Notes under the pieces: model-generated
What the model was told of the DNA's origin: nothing
The model's input: only the letters and a program-made list of their open reading frames with translations
Database searches by the model: none
Origin: Telopea speciosissima
Taxonomy: Eukaryota > Streptophyta > Magnoliopsida > Proteales > Proteaceae
DNA: 64,000 nt
Assembly: GCF_018873765.1 (NCBI RefSeq)
Contig: NW_025317351.1
Location: 124,001-188,000 of the forward strand
Direction of reading: 5' to 3'
Made by a program: the position numbers and the translations under genes
In this document: positions 34,430-46,200 of the stretch, one piece after another
How positions within the stretch are numbered: the stretch's first letter is position 1
Layout of the letters: each line of letters starts with the position of its first letter

Positions 34430-34700
34430 TGGCAATTGGGGAGGTTGGGTTCGGTTGGGTCACCTTGAACCAGTTGGATTTGGGTTCACTGATCCAATCT
34501 TAAACCTGGTTTGCAGCTAGTTTAGATCCATAAATTTAAAAGCCGGAATCGGATCGGAGAACCGGTCGAGCCCAATCTTGATTCCTATTGTTTTGAGTGG
34601 GCGATCCATACAGGTTTCTGGGGTTCCAACGGAGATTATGATTATCGACTGATTCTGGCTGATCCGAAACAGAATTGGATTGAAATCTATTGGACCCAAT
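34430..34700. repeat. Degenerate dispersed repeat rich in GATCGG/CCGATC
   Basis: Contains gaatcggatcgg, ccggtcgag and related words that also appear at 25640-25880, 26330-26510, 43440-43580, 51130-51450 and 52190-52350. Copies are too diverged to delimit by eye. Confidence 0.4.
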
Positions 34701-34991
34701 GTGTATAGATATTTTGTTTTGATTCCTAATGTTTTTATTTTTTTATGGGAAAGAGAAATATGTATTAGAGAGAACTTAAGAAGTACAAGACGCTATACAA
34801 CACGGGGAGTGGGGTGCAGCAACATAAAAACATTTAAATCAGTTAATAAACAGAATGTCGGGGTTAACCCTAAAAGACATATTAACAGATTTAACAACTA
34901 TCTTTAAACAATAATCTAACACCTCAAGTGGCCACGCTGAACGGGATGGAGTTGGAAGAAGTCCTGGTAATATTGTATGTGAATACTAATC

Positions 34992-35252
34992 TTATTTCAG
35001 CTTCACACCTCTAAGGGCAACAAACTCAAGAGCGTTGAGGATTTTAGTGAGTTCAGGCTCCAAAAAATGATTGTTTTTACTCCGACCAACAGTGAGAAAA
35101 AGAAGTTTTCCATCAACCAAAAAACCAAATACCCAGCCAGACTTACTTAGGGCTTTTGAATCAAATCCTGCGCATAACAAAATAGAAAAATCTAAAGTAG
35201 GTAAATCATAATGAGACAAAGAAGCAGGGTTAGTAGCAGCCAAAGATTCCAT
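34992..35252 (-). pseudogene. RNase H-like relic of a non-LTR retrotransposon
   Basis: An open frame with LCAGFDSKALSKSGWVFGFL and ELTKILNALEFVALRG, which fits the plant LINE-type RNase H fold (D...G.G, then AE..A...GL). The first catalytic aspartate appears replaced. No RT is found upstream. Confidence 0.45.
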
Positions 35253-35639
35253 ACGAGAGAGAGAAAATGTTTTGATTCCTAATGTTTTGGAAGGCCAGAT
35301 AAGGAAGGGGAAGATTTTGAGATCTCACAGAGTTGCAGGGAGGCAGAGAAGAGAATCAAGAGATTCAATTCATTATTCAATCTTTGATTTTTTTATCACT
35401 ACCAACATACATATAAATAGAAAAGAAAACCCTCTATGTAATCTAAAACATAAATAGAAACATATCAAACTAGGAAACTACCAAGTTGTCGTCTTATGTA
35501 TCCTATCCAAAATAAAAGATTACATAATATTTTCCCAAGTAAATAAGCTTCCTAAAATCCTACTAAACTCCATAAAGTCAAATTGGACACGATTCATCTT
35601 CGTCTGGATACCAAAATGGGTTTTGGGTTGGTCTAAGAT

Positions 35640-35930
35640 AGTGTACCTGCATCTATTGGTTCATATCATATCGGTCGATACGCATCAGTATTGGTTTGTA
35701 CTAGTACGATATACATCGATACGTATCTTTTTTAAATAGTATCTTTCAATTGGTATCACAATGTATCAGTTGATACGGTCTGATACAATACGTGTCGATA
35801 CTTATAATACGTACGTTAAAGGGTTCTGTGAGAATATCAATACGTATCGGTATGTGACTGATATAGCTCGATGCAGACCAATACGATCAATACCAACTAA
35901 TACATGTCGATACCACCAGTGAAGGGCCAT
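35640..35930. repeat. Degenerate GATACG-rich repeat tract
   Basis: Many overlapping variants of gatacgtatcgg, gatacggtctg and tatcggt on both strands give a partly palindromic tract. No unit length can be fixed. Confidence 0.5.
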
Positions 35931-37279
35931 GTGACTATTAGACTATGATTTTGTTTTTGGAATCAGAGATTGAAGGAGATTTCCAAGACTAGGTAGGTTT
36001 CAAAAAAATTTGATCTTTGTGTTTAAATCATGGTTTTTAATCCTTTTATTTCTTGTTTATTTTGCTATAAATTGATAGATTTTAAGGTGGTTATTTATTT
36101 GCTTTGAGAAGTTTCAGAAGATTTTGGTGGTGTAGACGTTGAATTTTGTCATCCTCCCCCGACAATGACGACAACACGACATGGACAGACATTGGCATCT
36201 CTCTTGAAGGATTCTTACCCCTACACCTAAGTCATATCATCCTTCGATCCCTAAAAATTATTCAAAATACTTTTTTATCAAATGTTGAAGGAGGTACTTG
36301 CTCACCTTTCCTGACCACGACGGTCCCGCTAGCTAGGGATGTAGGAAGGCGAAACACCCGACAGAAAATTTTATGAAGAGTCAAAAGGGAGAAAAAACCC
36401 AAAAACCTGAGCCAGTGGGAGGTGAGCATTAGCGGCGTTGCCAAAAGGGGGGACCACACCACAACGTCAAAGCGGGCATCATTATCTTGACTTAATCGTA
36501 GCGCCGCTGTTGCCTGCACGGTGCCACGATTGATTAGATTACCCCCATAAATAGGAGTGATCCCCACCCTCATTTTTCAAGATAGAAAGCTTCAAGGGTG
36601 AGTTCTACCCCCCATTCTGCCCCAATTTTGCTCCTTTTGAGTCTTCCCACATCCCTTTTAACCCCCATTTTGCTAGCTTTGATCATCCTTCCTCATGGGT
36701 AGATCCTTCGATTACCCTATCTAAAGATTGTTTTGGTTCGAAGTCTTGCTTTTCCTCAATCCTTGACCCATATTTAGCCCATATACAGTCATTGCTCTGT
36801 CCAAGCATAAGTAGCGAAACCCTATATATAGTCATTATTTTGCCCAAAGTCTGAGTAATAAAATCTCTTTTACATAGCCATTATTTTGTCCGACGAGAGG
36901 GAAACAAATCATTACTCTGTCCACCTGAGCCGTGGGGACATCTCATATTTCGTATCTTCTACATGTTCTTTACTTTGATTAATTTCGTTTGCATATATAT
37001 TTCTCTATTGTTTCCTTTTATTTTGAATACAATGTAGACCATTAAAGTAGTTTACTTTAGTGTACATAGTAAATAATTTTTATTCTTTTCTTTCATATAT
37101 TTGATGCATTATAATATAGCTTTGCATGTTGATTTAGGACGTGTTGTTATGGGAGAGTTTCTGAAATCTAGCATCTAGTAGAAATATCGGTTTAACCAGA
37201 CGACGTGGGGTGTTAATACCTTCACATGCTCGTAACTTGATCACTTACCTATAATTTTTTACCAGACCATATGGAATCA
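35931..37279. other. Intergenic stretch without recognised gene
   Basis: Loosely repeated phrases (attactctgtcc, attattttgtcc) occur at 36785-36925. No domain is found in open frames. Confidence 0.45.
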
Positions 37280-37283
37280 CGTA

Positions 37284-37350
37284 GTCCTTTCCGCTCACTC
37301 CGGATGGGGCTACACCCCTTTTCGCTCACTCTAGATGGGGTTACACCCAT
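37284..37350 (+). repeat. Two tandem copies of a roughly 32-bp unit
   Basis: CCGCTCACTCCGGATGGGGC and the variant TCGCTCACTCTAGATGGGG, each followed by TACACCC, adjacent. Confidence 0.75.
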
Positions 37351-39510
37351 TGGGTCCTAAGCCCAAATCCTAGGTGTCGATTCTTTTTATTTTAATTTAT
37401 GAAACATAATCCCAACCCCCTATGTTGATACATCGAAACTCAATCCATCCATAGCCATTGTCGTCAAGTGACCACAAGAACCAATGGATCCCGCCCACAA
37501 AGCGGAGAAACTTGCATCCAAAGGCTGTGATAACTACAAGTGGGCCCATGGAGCCAGCTTGTGTGGTAAGAAGAATAGAAGCTGCTTAACATCTTTATTT
37601 ACTTGTTATTTCAGTTACTTTCCCTTACTCTGTAGATACTTCAGTTACTAGGTAGTTTCAATTTTAGTTTCTTTATTTTTTAAAGAGTCAATTTAATATA
37701 ATAGCAATATAGGGAATTTTTTTTATTGTCCATCTCTTGCATGGAACGTTTTGATTGTAATTGGTTTAGTTTATAAATATAAGAAAACGGGACTATCCCC
37801 AACGATTTGAGTTGAATTTGGTTAAAAGAAAACATAGGTTTGTGCCTTGTGTGTTGTGAGAGATAGTTGCTTTGTGAGAGAGTACGGTGAGATGCCATTG
37901 ATGAGAGGCCGTGGGTGAGAGACCCTTCCATATCTTTTTCTTTTCTAATATCTTGTTCTTAAGTTGCTATTCTGTCCATCGAAGGATCAACATTCATTGA
38001 CCTATCACTCTCATAGGTCATTAACGGGTAGTATAAGTCATTGCTCTGATGCTTGATCAACTAAATGTTCTTGTGCCCTAATATTCCAATCTGTTCACGA
38101 CTTTTCCGGTATGCGATAGGTTAGTTTTAACGGCATCATCTAATAATTTTCATTCCTTTGATTGTAGAAGAACTAACCATCAAATTAAGTTGATATTCAG
38201 TTATGTTATTCATTCTTTTCCCTAGGCCCTTCGATTCAAACTTGGACTTGTACCAATCAAGTACTTTTTGTAGATTATTGGGATTTTATATGCAAAGATA
38301 CAAAACAAGAAGATCAACCCATGAAATGGAACCTATGGACAATGGCACAAGAAAAGATTGAAGAAACATATAAAAGTTATGGAGGAAAGCTACCAACGGA
38401 TCAACGATTTACCAGATTGGATAGTACTTGTTTCAGATTCTGGTATGTCACATTTACCTTTTTTTTTTTTTTTTTTTTTTGTGTATTTCTGGTTTTACGA
38501 AGGAAGATGACCACCACATTGTGTTTGATCCTTAACCCTTATTTCTTTCCTGATTTGACAATATTGCCCCATTTTGTTATTAATCATTTTAGCCCCTTTA
38601 ATTTTTTTCTTCCAAGTATATCCTCCATGTATAATTCAAATTTCATTATGTCCCGTAGTTTCTATATTTACCAATAACCCTTTGCATATACTGTTTATTA
38701 CAAGATTGCCACCCCCCAATGCTTATTGATCTATTTAGAGATTGGGCGGACCCATAAGCGATCCGAGCCGGGTTTTGGAATCCCGAATTGCATTATTTGA
38801 TATTAATTTAACTATTCTACCATTACTCTAATGAACTTCAAAATATTTACAATGTTGACACTAAACACTTGACTTGGGTCTTCTCTTGCTTGGGTGGGCC
38901 CATTAGTGTGGCTAAAATTGTACAGAATTGCCATTGGACTTATATATTTGCAAGTGATGTTTGTTGGTGTTATTATTAGATATTATTTGCACTGATTTAT
39001 TCCAATGTGACTTTTTTGGATCTTTTTTGTGGCTACTCTTGATTATGGGATTTATGTGATACTCATCCTTCAGGATGATGGAATATTCTTTATTGTATTT
39101 TTTGCATTATTTGTCCACGTCTAATGTTATCTTGATGTTTTCGTGCATGTAGGGTATTAGGGTTCAGATACCGTATCAAGTACATCTATAGCAACAAGTG
39201 GTCAATCCAAGGGTTGCAAATATTATGTGGTAAGTTGGTTCGACTATTTTCAGTCATCTAATACAAAAAAACTTGATTTTTGTTAGATCAGCAATTTATA
39301 TTAGAAAGTAGGGGTGGAATGCAACATACACATGGAGAATAGAGTAGAGGGGATGAACTCAAATAAAAAGAAATGTTGTCATTTAAGTAACTAGTTATAA
39401 GCTTGATCTCATTGATTTTCTGTGATCTTCTCTTCTTCATATTTATAACCTCTTCTTGCTTCAAAGCCACATATAATTAACAAAAGAGCCAATAGATCAT
39501 ATATCAATCC
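37351..39510. other. Intergenic stretch, LTR-like DNA without coding
   Basis: A poly-T run sits at 38458-38479. The AT-rich stretch at 37690-38110 resembles LTR DNA in composition only. The frame at 38321-38677 (MAQEKIEETYKSYGGKLPTD) is not recognised and has no clear end. Confidence 0.4.
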
Positions 39511-39567
39511 TCAACTCAACAACTCAGCCTTATCCCAACTAAATAGGGTCGGCTACATGGATCCTTT
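39511..39567 (-). mobile_element. LINE 3' end with TTG-like tail
   Basis: On the minus strand GGATCCATGTAGCCGACCC, atttagttgggataaggct, then a TTG-like tail. Confidence 0.6.
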
Positions 39568-39861
39568 CAACACATACAATCTACTAAGCAAAAAGATTAG
39601 TTGCTATTGTCAATTTTCAAATGCCTCTTCAATAATTTAGGATAGACAGGTATATATCCTAATCACGTATTTGCTCGTATTGCCATCACATGACCATACT
39701 ACTTCTGAAAAAACCCAACTCCAAACTTCAGCCACTGCTATAAATACTCCTATTTTAAAGAGGAATCAATAACTTTACAAGGACAGTTAAGAACTCCCAA
39801 GATTAGGATCAGAAATCAACCCTAAATAATGTTGGTATACAATGAAGTTTCGAGAGAAGAA

Positions 39862-39975
39862 GAGAAGATCACTGCGGGTCTGAGGAGGGTCATAATGCAT
39901 AGAGTCTATTTCTAGACTCAAACCCATGACCACTTAGTCACAATGGAGCAACCTTTACCATTGTACCAAGGCCCG
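39862..39975 (-). mobile_element. Au-type SINE, truncated and diverged
   Basis: On the minus strand it begins GAGGGCGGGCCTTGG, continues with the B-box-like GTGGTCATGGGTTTGAGTC, and matches the better copy at 56484-56666 over its head. The tail is rearranged. Confidence 0.7.
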
Positions 39976-40683
39976 CCCTCTAAAATAAATAAATTCATAA
40001 TAGAACTCGTAAAATCTATTGAGTATCCTAATTTAACTCAAAACTTCACTATTTATCTTATGTACCAACTTTAACCCCATTTTATGGGCTTATAAATTAG
40101 GTATATTAAAATGAAACCTAATAAAATAAAAGGCCCAACCTATAGCATAACTACCCAAATCTTGTTTTCAGCCCATCAGATTGCCACCAACACCTTGTGG
40201 GCTTCACATAGGATCAATGTCTAATACAACTGCATCACTCTCCCTTCCATTGGGAAACTTTCTTAAGTTTTTTTTTTGTTTTTTAATAGGTTAACTATAA
40301 ACATGTCTGCCTCTTTACATGTTATAAGAAAATTTGAGGGTTTACCTATGTGTTATTTTAAATCAAATTCTAGTGCCATTGTTTTGAAATCCTAACATGA
40401 ATCAAGAATGAGAAGTCAATATACTCATTTATTACAAATATGGTTTTAGGATCCCTATCTCCAACCAACACACCATGCAAAGACCAAATCCATGTAAAAT
40501 GCCTTAACATTAATGTGACTTTAAAGCTCTTAGACAGAATTGAGAAGGGTGGTGTTTTGTGATAGATTCTCATCCTACGTTGGTTGTAATGCAGTTCAAG
40601 CAAGAAAGGGGGGGAACTTTGATAACTTTGTACCTGATTCAATTTTCACCAATTTCTTGAATAGTTTTAACTGGTTTCTACTC

Positions 40684-40785
40684 ATGAGGGAGAAAGAAAA
40701 AGTAAATAACATAAAACAAAATAAAAGTAGAGTCATGAGGGAGAAAGAAAAAGTAAATAACAGAAAACAAAATAAAAGTTGAACT
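40684..40785 (+). repeat. Two tandem copies of a 51-bp unit
   Basis: The unit starts ATGAGGGAGAAAGAAAAAGT; the second copy starts exactly 51 bp later and differs at only a few positions. Confidence 0.9.
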
Positions 40786-41435
40786 CAATGATTTCTTAAT
40801 TGTGAGGTGTTGGTCCTTGTTAACTGAGCTATCCCATGGACTTAGAGGACTCATATTCACATGTGGTTGGATTCTTTCCCAGATTTAACCATGTTAAAAA
40901 ATACTTTATTGTGATGTAAAATCACCAAAAGATAAATGTAAAAGAAGGGCAAGGGTTTCCCATGCTGCCAATGTTGGAGGAACCACTCATGCCATACCAA
41001 TCAGCACATGGGTCCCACAAGGTCAAGGAGGAGAAAGGAGAAAGTGTATTAATTTTGTGAGAAATCTTAGGAAAGAATCTTCACATTATCAGTATGGAGA
41101 TTTTTTCCCATAAGAAATACAACATAAATTTTAGGGGAAACAGCACATGTGTGTTGCCAATTGGAGGATTTGGAGTGGATAGCTTGGAGGGGATAATGAT
41201 TTGTGTTATTGTCCCCAAATTTTAAATGTAAGTTAGCTTTCGAAGTATTTTTTTTTGTAAATGCAAATTAATAAGATCCTTCCAAGTTCCAAATTCTTGA
41301 TACCCTAAGGCAATCTATGCTGAAGGGTATACGCTGTTATGCCTAGTGAAAGACTAGTGTGGCGATTTGGACTATTGGCCATCTAGGGAATTGTGCCCAT
41401 GATTCTTTTCTCTCTCTCTCTCTTTCTTGTAATAC

Positions 41436-41525
41436 TGATAAGGGAAAAAATATCTCTATCCGAGAGTGTGGTCTACGCCAACACTCTCCTGTGTGGTCAT
41501 ACTCCCGTACAGAAAACTATTTCCC
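41436..41525. mobile_element. MITE, GGGA...TTTCCC family, copy 2 (short)
   Basis: Ends GGGAAAAAATATC and, reversed, GGGAAATAGTTTTC, with the inner GAGTGTGGTC. At about 90 bp it is half the length of the copy at 28007. A target duplication is not certain. Confidence 0.65.
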
Positions 41526-42109
41526 AATAAATAAATAACCTCCAACCTTCTGTGTGAGACAAGACTCTCTCACATCTAGCCAGACACAAAAATCTGCCAC
41601 ATAACCAATTGGATAGAACCGAATATTATGGACAAGTAAATCTCAAATCTCTTGTTCAAATGTCAAGTTTCAAGTTAAAATAAAATTGATCAAATGACAA
41701 AATTAAGACCATTTTTTTAATATTCATAGAGTGAAAATTGCTACCGTCCTTGTGTCAAAACTTGTCGGTCTAGATACACCCAATTTGCCACGGGAATAAA
41801 ATTTTAAAATAGATTTAAGAATTGAAAAGATTTTGAAAAACAATTGGACCGTTGAAGGTACAAAATAATTTGTCCAATTTTTATTATTATGAAATTTTTG
41901 GGGGTGAGTTGTGGTTGGGATGGACCACAAAGTTCGAAATAAATGGTAAATTAGCGGTTTTAGAGGTAGAATATTGAGGTCCATCGAGAGTTTTTTGTTT
42001 CTCCTTCATATAATATAAATAAGAAGTCAAGAAGCTACTACTTTTTTAGGGTAGAAATCTATTGAAAAAGATAAAAACATTTATCTAAAAAAAAAGAAAA
42101 CCCAAAAGT

Positions 42110-42690
42110 AAAGGTGGTGAATGGTGTGGCTTCGGTTTAAATGGTTTAGTTTGGTTCGATTTAATGTGTATTAGGTAGAAATAAAATATGAACCAATTTA
42201 TGAAACTAAACCATTTATTAATTAAACAGTTTCAGTCTTGGTTTTGTTACTGGTTTTAGATAATGGGTTCATAAACAGTCTCTAAATGGTATGTTAATAA
42301 TGGTTTTGAACGATTTTGTGACTCCGAAATTCGAAGTGACGAGACAAAGACAGAAAGAAAAAGATAATAGGTTCATAAACGGTTTATTAAATGGTTTGAT
42401 TCAATTCAGTTAACTATTTTTTATACAGTTTGAAACCGTTGGTTTAACGGTACAAAATGAAATGAATTGTTTAATAAATGGGTTCATTTTAAAACAAAAG
42501 ATGGTTTATTAAATTGTTCGAGTACTATTCAATTTATGGATTTTAAACAATTTGAAACCATCAATATAACAGTTCAAACAAAATTGTTAATAAACGTTTC
42601 ATTTTTTGAATCAGAATCAAATTATTTATTAAATGGTTTATTGATTCCAATTTAAATGGTTCGATTCGATCTTAGTAAATGATTTCAGTT
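42110..42690. repeat. AT-rich degenerate repeat tract
   Basis: Variants of aatggtttattaaatggttt and gatttaatg recur through about 580 bp, with spacing too irregular for a clean tandem array. Confidence 0.55.
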
Positions 42691-42949
42691 TGATTATGAC
42701 ATCCTTAACTAAAAGTGTAAATTGAAAATTTAAGAGGGTATTATGCATTGAAAGTTGTTTAAAGAACCTTAATATGCTTAGCAAATAGTATTAAAAAGAC
42801 AAGAAAAATAGCCACATATATGATAGATCGTCCACTAAAGACATTTTTCGTTACCAAACCAAAAAACAAAGGACATATTTCGTTTGGTTTAGTCCAGAAA
42901 CCAACAGAGGATGAGATAATTTTACAGTATCCAAACACTACTTTTTCAA

Positions 42950-43090
42950 CCCCCAAGGGATAGCACAGTTTGTAAGGGACGAGGCCTAAGGAAGTTGAAG
43001 GTCCTAAGTTCAACTCCACCTCCCCCTTGGGGCCACACGCTTGAGAGGAAACTCCGGTGAACATGGGGGCCCCAGTATCTCTTGGTTTCA
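42950..43090 (+). mobile_element. tRNA-derived SINE-like sequence
   Basis: Has an A-box-like block (GATAGCACAGTTTGTAAGGG) and, about 45 bp on, a B-box-like block (AGTTCAACTCC), as in tRNA-derived SINEs. No cloverleaf forms and the body differs from the Au-type copies, so it is not a tRNA gene. Confidence 0.55.
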
Positions 43091-43118
43091 AAAATAAAAG
43101 CTACTCTTTCTAAGTTCA

Positions 43119-43345
43119 ATGTTTGGGAACCAAATTATTGATCCTTGCTCCCTCACTTTGAGGTTGTTTGGTTCTCTCACTCATTCAGGGAGGCTAACGT
43201 TGTATCGGATTCACTGGCTTCTATTGGAGCTTCTTCTCAGGGATCTTTGTTTTGGGATTCGTTCCCTCCCTCGTTCATTTCTCTTTTGCTGTACGTGGAC
43301 TTTATTGGAATTTTGTTCCCTTGGTAATAAATTCTGGTTATCAAA
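43119..43345 (+). pseudogene. LINE RNase H 3' end
   Basis: Open frame reading VVWFSHSFREANVVSDSLAS and FWDSFPPSFISLLLYVD, the end of the RNase H domain of plant LINEs (family pattern H..REAN..AD.LA). It stops after GILFPW and is followed by taataaattctgg and an A run, a plausible 3' tail. Confidence 0.65.
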
Positions 43346-44211
43346 AAAAATACTCCTCTCCACATAGCCCAATATCCAGGGATGTATGCCCGGCAGCCCA
43401 GCCGTACCTTTTCGATACTGAACAAAAGCTTTTCCTTGCTCTAGGGTTTTTAAAATCGGGATCAGATTGGCCAGATCGATCTATCCCATTCTAAAATTCA
43501 GGGTTAGGGCAACTTTGGGTGATTAATCTGACTGATGTCTCACCAATCTTGACCAAATCAGATAGGAATCGTTGGAGACAGATATTCATTCCAAGATTTA
43601 AAATAAAGATGAGGAAAAAACAAAGAAAACAAAAAAGAAATAAAAACTTTTCATGCCTGGGCATTACTTTCCAAAGGCAAATAATAAATTACTTGAGAGA
43701 AACAGAGAAAGAAACTGGTTAAGAATTAAAGATTGCTCTACACAAGCAATTTATTCCTTCCTTCCTTCAGTACCCATTAACAAAAAATAAGAGTATGAGG
43801 CTCCTTTTCATCACTATACATTCATATCTTCGTAATAATGATTCAAACAAAATCACACCCAAAGAAAGAAAAAAAAAAAACCCATCATCTCAGAGACCCA
43901 ATTCGTCTATAAATATGTTTTCATAGATGATGATCGATACCTACAACTTGGAATACTCACAAGCCCATTACTTTTTGATTTGCTGAAAAAAATTTAGCAA
44001 TGAAGAGAATCCCCAATTTGATTTCATTCAGAGATCAGAACAGAATAAGAACTGCTACAGTTATAGCTACAAGTCAACAATTCACTACCAGAAGAAGTAA
44101 ATTCAGAGGCCTCTGCAACCCATCTATGGCTTTCCCCATCTTTATAACTACAACTACCATGGGGGAAAGGTAGCAGAAAGCGAGTAACTGTCCATGCCAT
44201 GAAGACAAGAA

Positions 44212-44442
44212 TCATTGATCAGAATAACTGTCTGAACCGTAGGCACTTGCAGGTGAGGTTGCAGAAGTGGAGCTTGCGCCGCTGCCTTGACCATCTTCTG
44301 TCTTCCCTCGTCCTTCTCCTTTAGAAGCTAGTGCCGCAACTGTATTGACCCAATCACCAATTATCTTCCTTTTGATCTCACCTCTCTTCGGAGGAAGACG
44401 AACTTCTTCTTTCTTCTTGGATTTAGCAGCTTCTTTCTCCAT
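44212..44442 (-). CDS. Small basic conserved-looking protein, 76 residues
   Basis: Reads MEKEAAKSKKKEEVRLPPKR, then GEIKRKIIGDWVNTVAALAS, then a Gly/Ser/Thr-rich tail ending SDSYSDQ. I recall plant proteins of this design (basic head with RLPPKRG, a short amphipathic helix, a low-complexity tail), but know no function. The frame stays open upstream to 44703, but I start at 44442: the part above has intron/leader-like, not protein-like, composition, and a TATA box lies 264 bp upstream. No membrane segment and no signal peptide. A single exon is assumed. Confidence 0.7.
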   Translation of the reverse strand: MEKEAAKSKKKEEVRLPPKRGEIKRKIIGDWVNTVAALASKGEGRGKTEDGQGSGASSTSATSPASAYGSDSYSDQ

Positions 44443-44705
44443 TGTTGTGAATTGGGTCAGAATTGCAAAATTTCTCTGGGAAGAAGGCAAATAAAAGCAG
44501 ACAAGGCAGGAAATGAAACAGTAAAGTGGGTTTTCTTTTACAGAAAGGAGGAGAAAGAAAACTTCAAAGTTGAAAGGAGAAGCAGAAGATGACCAAGACA
44601 AGAAATTGAAATCTTCTTCTCCAATGGCAGCAATGAAGGATTGAACTGAGCAGGTGAGATCAGAGGAGCCGGTTAAGGAGGGAGGTTCTACTGATACCAC
44701 CAATC

Positions 44706-44713
44706 TATTTATA
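44706..44713 (-). promoter_or_regulatory. TATA box of the 76-residue gene
   Basis: TATAAATA on the minus strand. It would place the transcript start near 44680, which argues that the ATG at 44442 is the real start. Confidence 0.6.
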
Positions 44714-44759
44714 AACTCTTTACATTATCTTGTGGGCCAGCATTCTAACCTGTTGCTTT

Positions 44760-44890
44760 GGTCTCAAGCTTTCACACTATCTCTAACCCCCCAAAAATAA
44801 TTTGCTTTCACACTATCTCTAACCCCCCCCCCCCCCAACCCCCCAAAAAAAAAGAAAAAAAGAAAAATGGCTTTCACACTATCTAGAACT
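44760..44890. repeat. Three direct repeats with a long C run
   Basis: CTTTCACACTATCTCTAACC occurs twice, with a third variant (CTTTCACACTATCTAGAAC). They are separated by C-run and A-rich spacers. The longest C run exceeds 12 bases. Confidence 0.8.
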
Positions 44891-44947
44891 CCTGGTTCGG
44901 TGTAACAGGTCTCATGCCTTTTTATAATTTTGTGGTTCAAGGGTCAT

Positions 44948-44967
44948 ATATATATATATATACACAC
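44948..44967. repeat. (TA)n and (CA)n microsatellite
   Basis: A TA run followed directly by acacaca. Confidence 0.85.
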
Positions 44968-45122
44968 ACTTAATTAGTCCAAATTGGATTTATATATTTA
45001 TAGCTTATATGTATGAAAGTAGGTATTTCTTTTTCCTTCTCAAAGAAGAAAATACTAACTCTGATTAACTCCAATATTCAAAATAGAGTGTTCAATGCTT
45101 CAACCATTATGTAGATTTACAG

Positions 45123-45156
45123 GTTTTTTTTTTTTTTTTTGGGGGGGGGGGGGGTT
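45123..45156. repeat. Poly-T followed by poly-G run
   Basis: A run of T directly followed by a run of G, each more than 12 bases. Run lengths may be unreliable in the assembly. G-quadruplex formation is possible. Confidence 0.85.
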
Positions 45157-45319
45157 GATTAGTAGGCTCAAACCCAAGACATCTCGGTAGGATAGGCTTT
45201 AACGCGTTGGGCATTTTCCCTCAGATTTACAGAATTTCTACCCTGAAAGAAATTCAAAATTCAGAAATGACAAATCTTCCTTGCTTATGTAGATTTACAA
45301 AATTACACAATTATGCTTA

Positions 45320-45480
45320 TTAGTGCGACAAGAGCTTTGAATGCTTAGGAAGGTGATTTGATTCAAATTGAAGGAGTTAAAAGAGCCAGGTTAGGCCTAA
45401 AATGATCCTATGAGAAATAGTGAGGAAAGATATTATAGCTTATGATTAGTAATAAGTATGATTTTGAAAGCAGCTAGTTG
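45320..45480 (+). mobile_element. Degenerate LINE coding relic, second copy
   Basis: Readable as GDLIQIEGVKRAR followed by a decayed GRPKM-like part. Same family as 31640-31830. Confidence 0.5.
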
Positions 45481-45505
45481 TACTCAATTATTCTTATTAA
45501 AGAAA

Positions 45506-45660
45506 AGGGCAAAAGATCTCTACTTGGACGCATGGTCTCTACACAAGCATTTGGGCCAATGGATGAGTACGCCTGGATTTCTACCCAGGGGGTAGAGACA
45601 TCATTTCACAATACCCTATGAGAGGACGAAGGAAACACCATCAAATAGAGATCTTTTTCC
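45506..45660. mobile_element. MITE-like element with AGATCTCTA ends
   Basis: Left end GGGCAAAAGATCTCTACTTGG; the reversed right end is GGAAAAAGATCTCTATTTG. The inner part is not a foldback. Similar end design to the GGGA family above. Confidence 0.6.
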
Positions 45661-46039
45661 AAAAAAAAAATGTATTTATAGGGGTGAGGACTTTCATGGT
45701 CTCCCAATATTTGATTTATTATTTTTTTGTATTGCTTGGAGGAGTTGACTATAATAACTAAAGTTTTCATTAACTTGATGGAATTAAAGAACCCTTATTA
45801 CAAAGCTGAATCCTAAAGTTTGTTCTCAGGTCATCTAATCCTTGTTTATTCACCCTAGTGCATATTATGCCTGTCTTAGTAATGTGAAAGTGTGAAACTC
45901 ATGGTCAAAATGTCAAACACCAATTTCTTTAACCTCAAAGACCTTGTGGAGTTTGGTAGCCGTCTCTGTTTGAATCCTGACTAAATGGTAAAGGGAGAAA
46001 AGGTAAGGAATGCAACAGAAATGGGTTTTTGAAAAGGTT

Positions 46040-46200
46040 AAGGTGATTTCTTTGATGGTTGAGTGAGGGACAAACCTAAAGAGGAGACAGATAAGGTTGA
46101 ATTCTTTGATAGTTGAGTGAGAGACAGTCTTCCAGAGGAGTCAGATAAGGTGAATTTTTTGATAGCTGAATGAGAGACAAACCTAGAGTGGAGTCAATGG
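46040..46200 (+). repeat. Minisatellite, three copies of a 54-bp unit
   Basis: Units start with AAGGTGA or AAGGTTGA at 46039, 46093 and 46147, exactly 54 bp apart, each holding tttgatrgttgagtgag and acaaacctaragwggag variants. Confidence 0.88.

Noticed and set aside
38321-38677. 118-codon plus-strand frame
   Set aside because: Breaks into a poly-T run and hydrophobic low-complexity sequence; no family recognised.
42955-43030. Possible tRNA gene (A and B boxes)
   Set aside because: No anticodon or acceptor stem can be folded; it fits a SINE head.
44443-44703. In-frame 87-codon extension of the 76-residue protein
   Set aside because: Composition is leader-like, the TATA box lies just above it, and a good ATG with a typical basic head follows.
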